64,000 nt of DNA, taken from Atribacter laminatus. Lineage in GTDB: Bacteria; Atribacterota; Atribacteria; Atribacterales; Atribacteraceae. Positions 34,484-44,489 of the stretch are shown here, piece after piece (the stretch's first letter is position 1; each line of letters begins with the position of its first letter). The DNA lies in assembly GCF_015775515.1 (NCBI RefSeq), contig NZ_CP065383.1, positions 2,232,001 through 2,296,000 of the forward strand. The letters are read 5' to 3'. A model generated the notes under the pieces. The model saw nothing but the letters and a program-made list of their open reading frames with translations. It did no database searches and had not been told where the DNA came from. The position numbers and the translations under genes were made by a program.

Positions 34484-35863
34484 TTACGATGCCTCCATGT
34501 TGACTTTAGCAAAAGTCTCCAGATGTTTTCGATCTAAATTTTTGTATTCAATACCCAAAAAGATTGCAGTTAAAACGAATGACAAACCATCAGAAACCGG
34601 CGCTGCGATAAAAATACCGTCTAAACCAAAAAAACGGGGAAGAATAACCACCAAGGGAAGCAATATGAGCAATTGACGAATAAGGCTCAAAAACATTGCT
34701 TCTTTAGCTTTCCCCACTGCAAAGAAATATCCGGTTCCTACCACCTGGAAGCCAACCACTGGCAACATGAGTTGAATTATTCTCATTGCCCTGGTTCCCA
34801 TTGATATAAGGTCTTGGTCAGTTTTATTAAAAAGCATGATGAACTGCTGGGGGAAAGCCATCAAGAAAATGAAACCCAGGATCACCACACCGGTTGCCGA
34901 TAAACTGGCTGTCTTCACCGTCTCCTTTACTCGGTCAAATTGTTGAGCTCCATAGTTATAACCAATAATTGGTTGAGCACCCTGGTTAATTCCAAAAATC
35001 GGCATAAGGATCAACATATTGACACTGTTGATAATTCCCATTACCGAAATAGCAGTATCTCCACCATATTGGTTTAAAAAATTATTTAGAATAACATAGA
35101 GCAGAGTTGCTCCCATTTGTAACACAAAAGGTGCCGTTCCAATTGATAGTATTTTCGAAATAATTGGTTTAAAAAGCTTGAGGTTTTTCGCATGGAAACG
35201 TAGAGTGCTTTTTCCACTGAGAAAATACCTGAGTACCCAAACTGCTGAAACCATTTGCGATAAAATGGTAGCAATTGCTGCTCCCTTGATTCCCCAACCA
35301 AACCAAAAAATAAAAATTGGATCAAGGATAGAGTTTATCAATGCACCAATCAGCATGGTGGCCATGGCGGTTCGAGGATTTCCTTCAGCCCGAATGATGT
35401 TATTCATTCCAAAGCCAACTCCCATGAATATTCCACCAATAAGAATTATTCTTAAATAATCTATGGCATAGGGGAGGACGGTTTCGCTCCCTCCGGAAAT
35501 AATTAAGATTGGCTTGATAAATAACAAACCAATTACTGATAATCCAATCGAAATTATAACTATCAATGTGAAAGCATTACCTAAAGTTCGCTCAGCTTCT
35601 TCTTTTTTTCTTTCACCTAATTTAATCGAGACCAATGCAGTAGATCCCATGCCGACTAACATCCCGAAGGACATCATGAGCATCATATAAGGGAAACTTA
35701 TTGCAATTCCAGCAATACCAAGTGAACCAACACCTTGACCAACGTAAATCCGGTCAACAATGTTATACAGGGCATTGACTAACATACCTACAATGGCTGG
35801 AATAGAAAATCGCCATAACAAAGTTGATATTTTTGTGTCTCGAAGCTGTGCTGAATGGTCCAT
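34484..35863 (-). CDS. MATE-family multidrug/Na+ antiporter
   Basis: A 459-residue protein with about 12 hydrophobic helices in two homologous halves. N-terminal IPAIVGMLVNALYNIVDRIYVGQ (split at residues ~17-39) and PYMMLMMSFGMLVGMGSTALVS regions are typical NorM/DinF-like MATE signatures (DIYVGQ.. class). It exports cationic or lipophilic compounds in exchange for Na+ or H+. It stands alone on the minus strand; the gap 34217-34483 upstream of the MNT gene has no recognised element. Substrate unknown. Confidence 0.9.
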   Translation of the reverse strand: MDHSAQLRDTKISTLLWRFSIPAIVGMLVNALYNIVDRIYVGQGVGSLGIAGIAISFPYMMLMMSFGMLVGMGSTALVSIKLGERKKEEAERTLGNAFTLIVIISIGLSVIGLLFIKPILIISGGSETVLPYAIDYLRIILIGGIFMGVGFGMNNIIRAEGNPRTAMATMLIGALINSILDPIFIFWFGWGIKGAAIATILSQMVSAVWVLRYFLSGKSTLRFHAKNLKLFKPIISKILSIGTAPFVLQMGATLLYVILNNFLNQYGGDTAISVMGIINSVNMLILMPIFGINQGAQPIIGYNYGAQQFDRVKETVKTASLSATGVVILGFIFLMAFPQQFIMLFNKTDQDLISMGTRAMRIIQLMLPVVGFQVVGTGYFFAVGKAKEAMFLSLIRQLLILLPLVVILPRFFGLDGIFIAAPVSDGLSFVLTAIFLGIEYKNLDRKHLETFAKVNMEAS

Positions 35864-36113
35864 TATTAAAACTTCCTTTCAAAAAATAAATAGCGAATAA
35901 AATTCTCCCGATTTTTGATAGATTAAGGGAGATTGTTAATCATCGCTCAATACTATAAAGAGAATATTGAAACCCCTATCCTATCAGAATATAATTATAT
36001 TTACAAGAGGTATATTTTGGGTAATTCGGTGTTTTGCTATCGGTTATGAAATAGAAAATGGAATGAATGAAGGCACTAAAAAACCTATCAATTAAATTCC
36101 AGCTCGGATAAAT

Positions 36114-38192
36114 TTACAGAATCTTTACTCTATTTTTTATCTTTTCAATATCATTTATACCCGGCTGGCACTGGTAGTTTTGACAGAAGTAAAGAGTTGG
36201 TTTGCCATCAATAGGATAATAAAAGTTCAGGTGGGGTAGGTTTTTTTCTTGCACTGATGATGGAGCATATAAAAGCAGAAGTTGAGGGTGGTACTCATGG
36301 TTCAGTATTTCAATAATTTCCTGGGTTGCTTTGGATTGAAGATCACCGGCAATAATAACTTCAGCACCGTGTCCAAATTCATAAAGGAGTCCCATACCAA
36401 AAAAAAGATGAGCAGTAGGATAGGTTTTTAAGTTATTAAAGAAAGCTTTAGCCATTTCTTTAGATTTTTGTTGGTAAAAAAAATCCGAAAAGAATCGATT
36501 AAGCAGTATTAAATCCAGAAAGGCAACTGAATTGCCTGATGGAGTTACTCCATCGTAAAATTCTTTTTTTCTAAAGGGGAGAGAGTCAGTAAAATCAGCA
36601 CTCAAATAAAAACCATGGTAATCTTTATCCCAAAAATGTTCCAAGGTGTAACGCATGAGTTGGTCGGCTTCAATGAGATACGAACTTTTGAAGGTTGCTT
36701 GATACAGCTCAATTAATCCCCAAATAAAAAATGCATAATCATCAAGGATAGCGGGAACATCGGCTTGGTTTGCCTGATATCGATGCCATAAACCTCCTTC
36801 GGGAGTTTTCATATGATTGAGGATAAAATCAGCTGCAGCAGATGCAGTCTTTTGAGCACCAGGAATTGATATAATTCGTGAAGCCCGAGCTAAGGCTGCA
36901 ATCATCAAGCCATTCCAACCAACAAGAATGGTGGTATCAAGAAAAGGGTGGTTTCTCTGATTGCGAGCTTCGATGAGCTTCTTGAGTGCATTTGTGATTG
37001 TTTTAAGAACAATATCCTTATCCCATTCTTTTTCCTCAATGAGAGTTTGGAGCGGTTTATCCAAAAATAGTAAATTTTTCTGATTTTTCTTTCCATTTGA
37101 AGCGTCAAAGTAATTACCTTCTGGCCGAATCGAGTATGCTTCATTAAAATAAGCGATTTCGTCATCGCTCAGAATTTTTTGAATTTCTTTTTGGGTCCAT
37201 AGGTAGTAACTTCCTTCTTCGCCATCACTATCAGCATCAATTGCTGTATAAAAGCCGCCTTCTGGGTGGGTCATATCATTCAAGATAAACCCATACATAT
37301 CCTCAACGGTATTTTTAAAAAGAGGCTCTTGGGTAGCATGGTAAGCTTCTGCATAGGCTAAGATCAGCAGAGCTTGATCGTAGATCATTTTTTCAAAATG
37401 GGGAACACGCCAAGCTAAATCAGTTGCATAGCGGTGGAAACCACTCCCAAGATGGTCGTAGACACCGCCCATTCTTATTTTTTTTAAGGTTTTTGTAACC
37501 ATATTCAAGGCTGTTGGTTCATGAAATATTTTCCAATAACGAAGAAGAAAAAGATGATTGATAGGAAAAGGAAATTTTGGTGCTGGTCCAAAACCGCCAT
37601 GCAAAGAATCAAAAGTATTTCGCAATTCGTTAAATAATTCAGGTATTATCTCTTTATCAGGTTCAGGTGAAGGAGTTGGTTTATGGATCGACTCCATAAA
37701 AGTAGTTAATTCTTCTGAAGCTTTTAAAACGTCTTGGCGTTGAGAAGACCAAACCTCCTTAATTTTTGAGAGAAATTCCAATAAGCCGATTTTACCAAAA
37801 CCACTGGTTAAAGGAATATAGGTATCGGCAAAAAAAGGCTTTTTCTCTGGGGTCATAACTATTGTTAAAGGCCAACCTCCACCTCCAGTTAAAAACTGAC
37901 AGGCATCCATATAAATCGAATCGATATCTGGGCGTTCTTCTCGGTCTACTTTAATCGAAACAAAATTCTGATTGAGTAAGCGAGCTACTTCCTCATTTAA
38001 AAAAGATTCCTTTTCCATAACATGGCACCAATGGCAGGTTGAGTATCCAATCGATAGAAAGATGGGTTTGTCCTCTTCTCTGGCTTTTTGAAAGGCTTCC
38101 TCGCTCCAAGGGAACCAATCAACTGGATTATAGGCATGTTGAAGAAGATAAGGACTTATTTCGTGGATGAGGCGATTCGGAACTTTGGTCAT
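36114..38192 (-). CDS. DUF255 thioredoxin-fold protein (YyaL / spermatogenesis-associated protein 20 family)
   Basis: A 692-residue cytosolic protein. The N-terminal thioredoxin-like domain (PF03190) has [20 protein letters not shown] (6-25) and the CxxC site [10 protein letters not shown] with Cys53 and Cys56. The rest is an alpha/alpha-barrel (glucosidase/epimerase-like) with [13 protein letters not shown] (~270) and repeated helical hairpins. The family is widespread but its reaction is unknown; the barrel hints at a sugar or cellobiose-epimerase relation. Length is normal. Confidence 0.9.
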   Translation of the reverse strand: MTKVPNRLIHEISPYLLQHAYNPVDWFPWSEEAFQKAREEDKPIFLSIGYSTCHWCHVMEKESFLNEEVARLLNQNFVSIKVDREERPDIDSIYMDACQFLTGGGGWPLTIVMTPEKKPFFADTYIPLTSGFGKIGLLEFLSKIKEVWSSQRQDVLKASEELTTFMESIHKPTPSPEPDKEIIPELFNELRNTFDSLHGGFGPAPKFPFPINHLFLLRYWKIFHEPTALNMVTKTLKKIRMGGVYDHLGSGFHRYATDLAWRVPHFEKMIYDQALLILAYAEAYHATQEPLFKNTVEDMYGFILNDMTHPEGGFYTAIDADSDGEEGSYYLWTQKEIQKILSDDEIAYFNEAYSIRPEGNYFDASNGKKNQKNLLFLDKPLQTLIEEKEWDKDIVLKTITNALKKLIEARNQRNHPFLDTTILVGWNGLMIAALARASRIISIPGAQKTASAAADFILNHMKTPEGGLWHRYQANQADVPAILDDYAFFIWGLIELYQATFKSSYLIEADQLMRYTLEHFWDKDYHGFYLSADFTDSLPFRKKEFYDGVTPSGNSVAFLDLILLNRFFSDFFYQQKSKEMAKAFFNNLKTYPTAHLFFGMGLLYEFGHGAEVIIAGDLQSKATQEIIEILNHEYHPQLLLLYAPSSVQEKNLPHLNFYYPIDGKPTLYFCQNYQCQPGINDIEKIKNRVKIL

Positions 38193-38377
38193 GGATAGGC
38201 TCCTTTTTAAATCGTTGTAATAGATAATACCATGGTTGGGTTGATTTTATTTCCAGCGGTGTTTTATAAAGGGGTTTTTACTAATTTCACTACAAGGAAT
38301 CAAATTGGCTTTAGGATTGATGAAATGGGAATCACATTTTTTAAAACGGTAATTATTCGATTTAAAATATTTTAAAA

Positions 38378-38612
38378 GATGAGATCCTCACGGCTTCGGA
38401 ATACGAAGCCTCAGGATGACGGATGTGGCGTTGATGAGATCCTCACGGCTTCGGAATACGAAGCCTCAGGATGACGGATGTGGCGTTGATGAGATCCTCA
38501 CGGCTTCAAAAAGCGAAGCCTCAGGATGACGGCAGAGGGGTCAGATGAGAATCTCACAGCTTTTAAATAAGCTTCAGGATGACGGATGTGGCGTTGATGA
38601 GATCCTCGCCCA
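38378..38612 (-). repeat. tandem array of ~55-bp palindromic units (about 4 copies)
   Basis: Units begin at 38378, 38433, 38488, 38544 and a partial one at 38596 with GATGAGATCCTCACGG or a close form and end GGATGTGGCGTT. Units 1 and 2 are identical; unit 3 replaces the hairpin tip CGGAATACG by CAAAAAGCG with both arms kept paired; unit 4 is degenerate. The remainder of 38193-38830 holds a GGTGAGGATGAGAG-type repeat and nothing coding. Confidence 0.88.
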
Positions 38613-38830
38613 AGGGAAAGCCCCAATTTGGATAACGCATCAATATATAATTCCTTCTCCCTTGATGAGCGAAGGTGAGGATGAGAGTGAAAGTTCAGAT
38701 TGAGATTCAGATTGGGTGCTTTAAAATTATGCCTTGAAACGATTCATAGATTTCCACCTCACCTGAATCCTTTGCCACCAGTAGATAAAAAAACGGAATG
38801 GGGCAAGCTGAAAAAGATATTTTTGGTCAA

Positions 38831-40507
38831 TCAAAGTTTCTTATACGCCTTAAAGCCCTCAGCTACATCTTCGTAATCAACAATAAAATCAAGAATAGCT
38901 GATTGGCCTGATTCGTTGGCTTTTAATGCTCTTTTCAGGGCATCGTGGATATCTTCTGGCTTTTCAATTCTTTCGCCATAACACCGGTAAGAATGAGCCA
39001 TTTGTACAAAATCCGGCTGGACAGTAAAATCAGTGGCAATATAACGCTCACCCAAATCTTTTTGTCCCAGTTTGGTCCAACCTAAACTAAAGCTATTTAA
39101 GATCACCCAGGTTATTGGAGCATGGTGTTGGACAGCAGTTGGCACATCCTGGTTATACATTTGGAAAGCTCCATCTCCAGTGACACAAACCACCTTTTTC
39201 TTTGGATTGGCAAGTTTCACTCCTACGGCTCCAGAAACTCCTGAGCCCATACAGGTTTGCTCCCCGGGAGCGACATTGCCGTTTCGATCAAGAACGCGAT
39301 AGTAAGGGCTATAATAGGTCCAGAGGTCTTGACTGCCGTTCTCATGAACCATGATGGTATTTCTCCCAAATACCTGATTGATTTCATAAACAACTCTTTT
39401 GCTTTTAATTGGAACTTGATTACTCTTTTGGCATTCCTCGAAAACCTGGGCTTCATAATTCTGCTTCATTTTTGAGTAATTTTTTTTTCTTCTTTCCCAC
39501 TCTGGTGAATCCAAAATTTTAATATTTTCTAAAATTGAAGCCAAAACAGTCTTGGCATCTCCTAAAATTGGGACATCAGGAATCCAGTTACGACTTATTT
39601 CAAAGGACTCAATATCAATTTGAATAAATTTTGCATTTTTAGGGAAGAGTTTCCAAATACCGGTTTGGAATTCTTCATTCCGAGAACCAACCGTGATCAA
39701 AAGATCAGCTTTAGGAAATACTTGTAAACCTAATTGATTCCGGTACAAACCGACTTGTCCAAAATAGAGCGGATGGTCTTCTTCAATAATGCCTCGACCT
39801 GAAGGTGTTGTCATGACTGGCATTCCCAGCCGTTCAACAAGTGATTTTAGTTCGTCATGAGCACCCGAGCTTCGAGCACCTCCGCCGGCAACGATAAAGG
39901 GGTTTTCACTGTGCTTGAGGAGATTGACTGCTTGGTTAATTTGTTTGGGGTCTCCAGCGGTTCGAAGAGAACGGATAGCAGGGATATAGTCAGGAATATC
40001 AGCTTGGCTTCGCCCAACTTCCACTGGAATTTCGATAAAAATTGGACCAGGCTGTCCGTTGGTGGCAAGGGAGAACGCTCGATGAAGAACCCAGGGGATT
40101 TTTTCTAGGTAAGGGACTCGAGCAGCCCACTTAGTCACTGGAGTCATGATTCCAATCTGATCGGTTTCTTGAAAAGCACCTTTTCCTTCTAAACGGCCAT
40201 CCGTTCCAGGGCAAAAGGCAACAACCGGAGCACATGTTGCTAAAGATTCCAGAAGAGCAGGAGTGAGGTTGGCACATCCCGGACCAGGACTAGCAAAGCA
40301 CACTGACGGTTTACCGGTAGAAAGAGCGTGAGCCATAGCCATAAATCCTCCGGCTGCTTCGTGTCGAGCTTGAATTGCTTTTATGGATGGCTCGTCATAA
40401 AGGACGTCGTAAAGATCTTTCGGACTACCGGGGAGTCCGTATACGAATTGAATATCCTCAGCCTTTAAGGCTTTAACTACTGCTTGCCATCCGGTCATGA
40501 TTGGCAT
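38831..40507 (-). CDS. thiamine-pyrophosphate enzyme (acetolactate synthase large-subunit-like)
   Basis: A 558-residue three-domain TPP enzyme. The catalytic Glu50 is in RHEAAGG, the first domain has FVYGLPGSPKDL (21-32) and FASPGPGCANL, and the TPP/Mg motif is GDGAFQMYNQ (444-453) through WVILNS (~467-472). It lacks a clear FAD-type RxxF..LS region of true IlvB and no small subunit is nearby. Related enzymes include sulfoacetaldehyde acetyltransferase, oxalyl-CoA and benzoylformate decarboxylase; the substrate is open. AAAGGAGG precedes the ATG. Confidence 0.8.
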   Translation of the reverse strand: MPIMTGWQAVVKALKAEDIQFVYGLPGSPKDLYDVLYDEPSIKAIQARHEAAGGFMAMAHALSTGKPSVCFASPGPGCANLTPALLESLATCAPVVAFCPGTDGRLEGKGAFQETDQIGIMTPVTKWAARVPYLEKIPWVLHRAFSLATNGQPGPIFIEIPVEVGRSQADIPDYIPAIRSLRTAGDPKQINQAVNLLKHSENPFIVAGGGARSSGAHDELKSLVERLGMPVMTTPSGRGIIEEDHPLYFGQVGLYRNQLGLQVFPKADLLITVGSRNEEFQTGIWKLFPKNAKFIQIDIESFEISRNWIPDVPILGDAKTVLASILENIKILDSPEWERRKKNYSKMKQNYEAQVFEECQKSNQVPIKSKRVVYEINQVFGRNTIMVHENGSQDLWTYYSPYYRVLDRNGNVAPGEQTCMGSGVSGAVGVKLANPKKKVVCVTGDGAFQMYNQDVPTAVQHHAPITWVILNSFSLGWTKLGQKDLGERYIATDFTVQPDFVQMAHSYRCYGERIEKPEDIHDALKRALKANESGQSAILDFIVDYEDVAEGFKAYKKL

Positions 40508-41143
40508 AATTTATACCTCCTTTATTCATCATCACATTAATGTTAAAAAATTATTATTGCCATTCATCATTAAATTCTTTGAATACCATATCATTGTCAA
40601 TGGTTTATTTTCAACTCAAGAGATCTCTTTGTTCCGGTGTAGGCGGGGGACAAGATACTATTTATTCTGTCATGAAAACACCATCAAATGTATTCCTTTC
40701 ATCGGTCATTCTGCACACCCGTTTTTTTAGGAAGTGTGGATCTCATCTAACACAAAACGTGTCATCCTGAGCCCTCGCTTTTTGAGGGCGTGAGGATCTC
40801 ATCTTTTTAATTATTTCAAAAAATTTCCTAAATGAGATTGCCACGTCGCTGCGCTCCTAGCAATGACTGAGCAGTAAAAATTCAAATCCCCCTAACCCCC
40901 TTTGCTAAAGGGGAAAAGATTCCTGGGTACCTATTTTTTATCCTCATCTGGTTTTGCTTTGTAATGCAGATGTCTCTCTTATTTATAAAAGAAGGTGTCC
41001 TAAAATAAGATAATTTGTATGCGTAAATTAATTATTTTAAGAAAATTACCGAAATATATGGTATGAAAAATAAATCGCAAACTGTGAATGATCTAAATTT
41101 TTTTAATAATATGTCATAATTAAGTACTTCTGGAGGGGGAAAA
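40508..41143. repeat. divergent gap with repeats, 40508-41143
   Basis: It separates the TPP enzyme (-) and a binding-protein gene (+). Palindromes of the scaffold lie at 40715-40750 (degenerate), 40759-40801 (ATCCT/AGGAT arms) and 40833-40869 (ATTGC arms, minus). A CCCCCTT/AAAGGGG hairpin is near 40885-40915. The AT-rich sequence 40990-41130 may hold the promoter for 41144; no clear boxes are seen. Confidence 0.75.
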
Positions 41144-42982
41144 ATGAAAAGGAATTTATACATATTAATCATAATCTTTTTCTTCATTATAACCTTTACC
41201 GCCGGTGCTCAGATAAAAGATCCGAATACCTATGTTCTTTTAACCATTGGGGAACCTGACAGCATGGATCCTGGATATGCTTACGATTCACATAGCGGTG
41301 AAACATTAACCTTCGTTTACAATAATCTGATTGCCTATGATGGAGAGAATATTTTTAAATTCATACCCATTCTTGCCAATGCTGTTCCTTCTAAAGAAAA
41401 TGGATTGATAACCAACGGTGGGAAAACCTATATTTTCCCGATCCGGAAAGGCGTTTTCTTCCATAATGGAAATGGATTAAGCCCGGATGATGTGGAATAT
41501 ACTTTTGAAAGGAACATTCTTTATGATTCTGTCGGAGGTCCTTATTGGATGATTATAGGAGCTTTATTCGATTGCCAAACCTTGAATGAAATGGTTGCGA
41601 GCAAAATTGGGTTACCGTTAACTGATTTAGTCAATGAAGATGGGTCTTTGAAAAACCAAGAATATGCCGATCGTTTAATTAAATTCTATCATGAAGATAT
41701 TGATCCTGCTATTGAGGTCAAAGACGATAAGGTCATCTTTCATCTGGCGAAACCATTCGCTCCTTTTTTAAGTTTGTTGTCGAAGTATGCATATTGGAGC
41801 AGCATCATGGATAAACAAACCTGTATCGAATGGGGATGCTGGGATGGAAAGGCTGATGGGTGGTGGAAGTATTACAACCAGAAAAAAGAATCTTCACCTT
41901 TATTTAATAAAACCAATGGGACCGGACCGTTTATTTTAACTGAATGGGACCGGACCCAACAGAAAGTAGTATTGAAAAAAAATCAGCAGTACTGGGGTGA
42001 AAAAGCAAAGCTTGAACAAGTTATTATTTGGGGTGTAGACGAATGGAATACCCGCCGGGCAATGTTCGAAGCCGGAGATGCCGATCAGGTTTATGTTCCC
42101 ACCCAGTATATCCAGCAATTAGAGAATTTAAAAGAAAGTCAGGTTTATCAGGAGGAGCGGATTACCATAACAAATTTACAATTCAATTGGACCATCAACA
42201 AAACCAGTCCTTTTTTAGGAAGCGCCCAATTGGATGGGAATGGAATACCTCCCGACTTTTTCACTGATGAAAATTGTCGACGGGCTTTCTGCTATGCTTT
42301 TGATTATGAGGCCATGATTAATGACGTTCTGCAAGGTTATGGGAAAAGAATTGCATCAGTCCTTCCTTCTGATTTATTGGGATACAATGACCAGCTTCCT
42401 CGATATGAATATGATTTGATAAAAGCTAAAGAAGAATTTCAAAAAGCCTGGGATGGTAAGGTTTGGGATAAGGGTTTTCAAGTAACCCTGGCTTATGATA
42501 CCGGGAATGAAGTATTCCAGACTGCCTGCGAAGTATTAAAGGAAAACATCGAATCTTTAAATCCACAGTTTAAAATCGGTATCCAGGGAATACAATGGCC
42601 CAGTTTTCTGGATTCTTTTAAATTAGGTCAGTTACCAGCAATCGTAATCAGCTGGATTGCCGATTACCCCGACCCCCACAACTTAATTTTTAGCCATTAT
42701 CATAGTAATGGAGCAATTGGAGGAGCTCAAGGTGAAGGTTTTGCTGAATTTGCAAAGAATAACTTGAATCAGCAGATTGATGCCGCCCTTAGCGAAACCA
42801 ATCCAGAGGTCCGAAAAAAATTATATGAAAATATTCAAATCGATGCTTACGAACATGCTCTGGGCATACCCTTATTTCAACCCGTTGAAATCCATTTGAT
42901 GAAAAATTGGGTCAAAGATTGGGTGTTTAACCCAATTCAATGTGGTGAAGCTAATTATGATACCATCTATAAAAAAGAGTAA
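41144..42982 (+). CDS. ABC transporter substrate-binding protein, family 5 (peptide/nickel type)
   Basis: A 612-residue exported binding protein (SBP_bac_5). The signal peptide is residues 1-22 (LIIIFFFIITFTAG-AQ). Landmarks are IGEPDSMDPGYAYDS (~36-50), FPIRKGVFFHNGNGLSPDDV split at ~104-123, the GTGPFILTEWDR block and RRAFCYAFDYEAMI (~386). No permease or ATPase genes are linked, so it is an orphan or works with a distant system. Substrates may be peptides, nickel chelates or sugars oligomers. GGAGGGGG supports the start. Confidence 0.9.
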   Translation: MKRNLYILIIIFFFIITFTAGAQIKDPNTYVLLTIGEPDSMDPGYAYDSHSGETLTFVYNNLIAYDGENIFKFIPILANAVPSKENGLITNGGKTYIFPIRKGVFFHNGNGLSPDDVEYTFERNILYDSVGGPYWMIIGALFDCQTLNEMVASKIGLPLTDLVNEDGSLKNQEYADRLIKFYHEDIDPAIEVKDDKVIFHLAKPFAPFLSLLSKYAYWSSIMDKQTCIEWGCWDGKADGWWKYYNQKKESSPLFNKTNGTGPFILTEWDRTQQKVVLKKNQQYWGEKAKLEQVIIWGVDEWNTRRAMFEAGDADQVYVPTQYIQQLENLKESQVYQEERITITNLQFNWTINKTSPFLGSAQLDGNGIPPDFFTDENCRRAFCYAFDYEAMINDVLQGYGKRIASVLPSDLLGYNDQLPRYEYDLIKAKEEFQKAWDGKVWDKGFQVTLAYDTGNEVFQTACEVLKENIESLNPQFKIGIQGIQWPSFLDSFKLGQLPAIVISWIADYPDPHNLIFSHYHSNGAIGGAQGEGFAEFAKNNLNQQIDAALSETNPEVRKKLYENIQIDAYEHALGIPLFQPVEIHLMKNWVKDWVFNPIQCGEANYDTIYKKE

Positions 42983-43060
42983 GGTGCTATTTATTTCTTC
43001 ATTGGTTTATGGCTCTTTAAAAATATGAATGTTGGTGGATATCATCTTTTTGATTAAGTT

Positions 43061-44482
43061 TTAATCCCAAGGGTGTATTCGTTTTCCCGTTTGCTGGGAC
43101 TGTTTTAAAATTTGAAGTGCTTCTTTACCGGTGAGAGTTTGATCGGGTATAAAAGTTTCATCCCTAATAATTCCGTCAAAAAGTCCAGCTTGGTAAGTTA
43201 TCTTGATGGCAGTGTGGTAAGGACGATCTAAGTGACTTATATCAGAGGGAAGAGTTCGGTCTTTTTTAAGATGTTCAAAGTCAAGTAAACAATACAACCA
43301 AAATGCAGCTTCTTTTCTGGTGATGGGTTTATCAGGATAAAAATAATAATTTTCTTCCTTCAATTCCGGATCGATGATTCCCAAATGGATAAGAGTTTCT
43401 ACATATCTACTGGCTGGATCGGTCCACTGAAGATCGATGCAATTCCCATAGGAATAGTGTTTTTTATCCTGAAAGTCTTTTATTGTAGGGACGTAGAGTT
43501 GAATACCGTTTATTTGAACCATCAAGGTGGCGAAATCTTTCCTGGATATCTGGGGAAGATTAGTAAATTTATCAGAATTGATGGTTTTATTTGGATGGAA
43601 TATTCTAAACAATTCTTCCAGACCCCAAAGGAGTCGTGGAGTGGGGCGACTGACAATTGATTCATTAACCACGAATACCTGTCGGTTTTGAACGGCCTGA
43701 ATATTATTAAAGCCAGGGCGTTCATAAATAGAAGGAACTGATGCTCGATTCATCCGACCGGTTTGGGCGATATAGATATCGATGTCTTCAGCCTTAGAAA
43801 GCAGCCGTTCAATACCATAATCGGCAATGCGAGATCCCAATCGGGTGGCAAGGGCATCCGTAGCTACATTTAAACCGCCTGCCATTTCAATGAGCTCATC
43901 AACAATACTTCCCGGAACAATAGTGGAGTATTTATCTCCGATTGCTTCAAAGAAGACCCGAGGACGGTCATTTGGCTCAAAGGAAAATATTTTTGCTTCA
44001 TCCCGGAGGTGTTGGATAAGTTGCTTCGCTGATTTAACACGTCCAGTTATCATGCCAAGCTTTAAAAAATAAGGTTCGAGGTCATTCCAGTTTTCTGGAT
44101 TGAAGTTTATAACCGGGATACCGGCTTTTTTTAAGGTCTCAACAAATCGGGGATAGCGTTCAAGAATAAAATCCCGGATCAGAACGACATCAGGGTTTAA
44201 AGCAATAATTTTCTCTGGATCGGCTCGATAATCACAAACGGTTTTATTAATCACCGAAGGCGGATAATCTTCGCTTCCTGATATTCCAATGATTTGTTCC
44301 TCTGCTCCGAGATAATAAAGGTTCTCAGTATGAGCAGGATAGAGGGATATAATTCGTTGAGCAGGGTGGTTTAAATGGGTTTCCAACCCAGAGTCATCGA
44401 TTATGTTTATTTGAGCCATTCCCAGCCCCGAAATAATTAAAAGCATACAAAGGAAATGAATAATTATTAGTAATTTTTTCAT
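43061..44482 (-). CDS. BtuF/FepB-type binding protein fused to SLH-like repeats
   Basis: A 473-residue exported protein. Residues 1-23 are a signal peptide (LLIISGLGMAQ). Residues ~25-290 form a type III periplasmic binding domain as in vitamin B12, iron-siderophore and heme binders: RIISLYPAHTENLYYLGAEE (43-62), NPDVVLIRDF (~96), PGSIVDELIEMAGGLNVA. Residues ~300-473 hold SLH-like units: ISRKDFATLMVQI, FYPDKPITRKEAAFWLYCLL, then AIKITYQAGLFDGI with FIPDQTLTGKEALQIL. SLH domains attach proteins to cell-wall polymer, so the binder is probably tethered. It is the last gene of a B12-riboswitch-controlled operon. Confidence 0.82.
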   Translation of the reverse strand: MKKLLIIIHFLCMLLIISGLGMAQINIIDDSGLETHLNHPAQRIISLYPAHTENLYYLGAEEQIIGISGSEDYPPSVINKTVCDYRADPEKIIALNPDVVLIRDFILERYPRFVETLKKAGIPVINFNPENWNDLEPYFLKLGMITGRVKSAKQLIQHLRDEAKIFSFEPNDRPRVFFEAIGDKYSTIVPGSIVDELIEMAGGLNVATDALATRLGSRIADYGIERLLSKAEDIDIYIAQTGRMNRASVPSIYERPGFNNIQAVQNRQVFVVNESIVSRPTPRLLWGLEELFRIFHPNKTINSDKFTNLPQISRKDFATLMVQINGIQLYVPTIKDFQDKKHYSYGNCIDLQWTDPASRYVETLIHLGIIDPELKEENYYFYPDKPITRKEAAFWLYCLLDFEHLKKDRTLPSDISHLDRPYHTAIKITYQAGLFDGIIRDETFIPDQTLTGKEALQILKQSQQTGKRIHPWD

Positions 44483-44489
44483 GAGTTGA

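Noticed and set aside
38378-38612. CRISPR-like regularly spaced repeats
   Set aside because: The units are head-to-tail copies of one palindrome with no unique spacers and no cas genes.
40497-40770. Two overlapping plus-strand frames in the gap upstream of the TPP enzyme
   Set aside because: They overlap the gene's RBS and repeats and resemble no protein.
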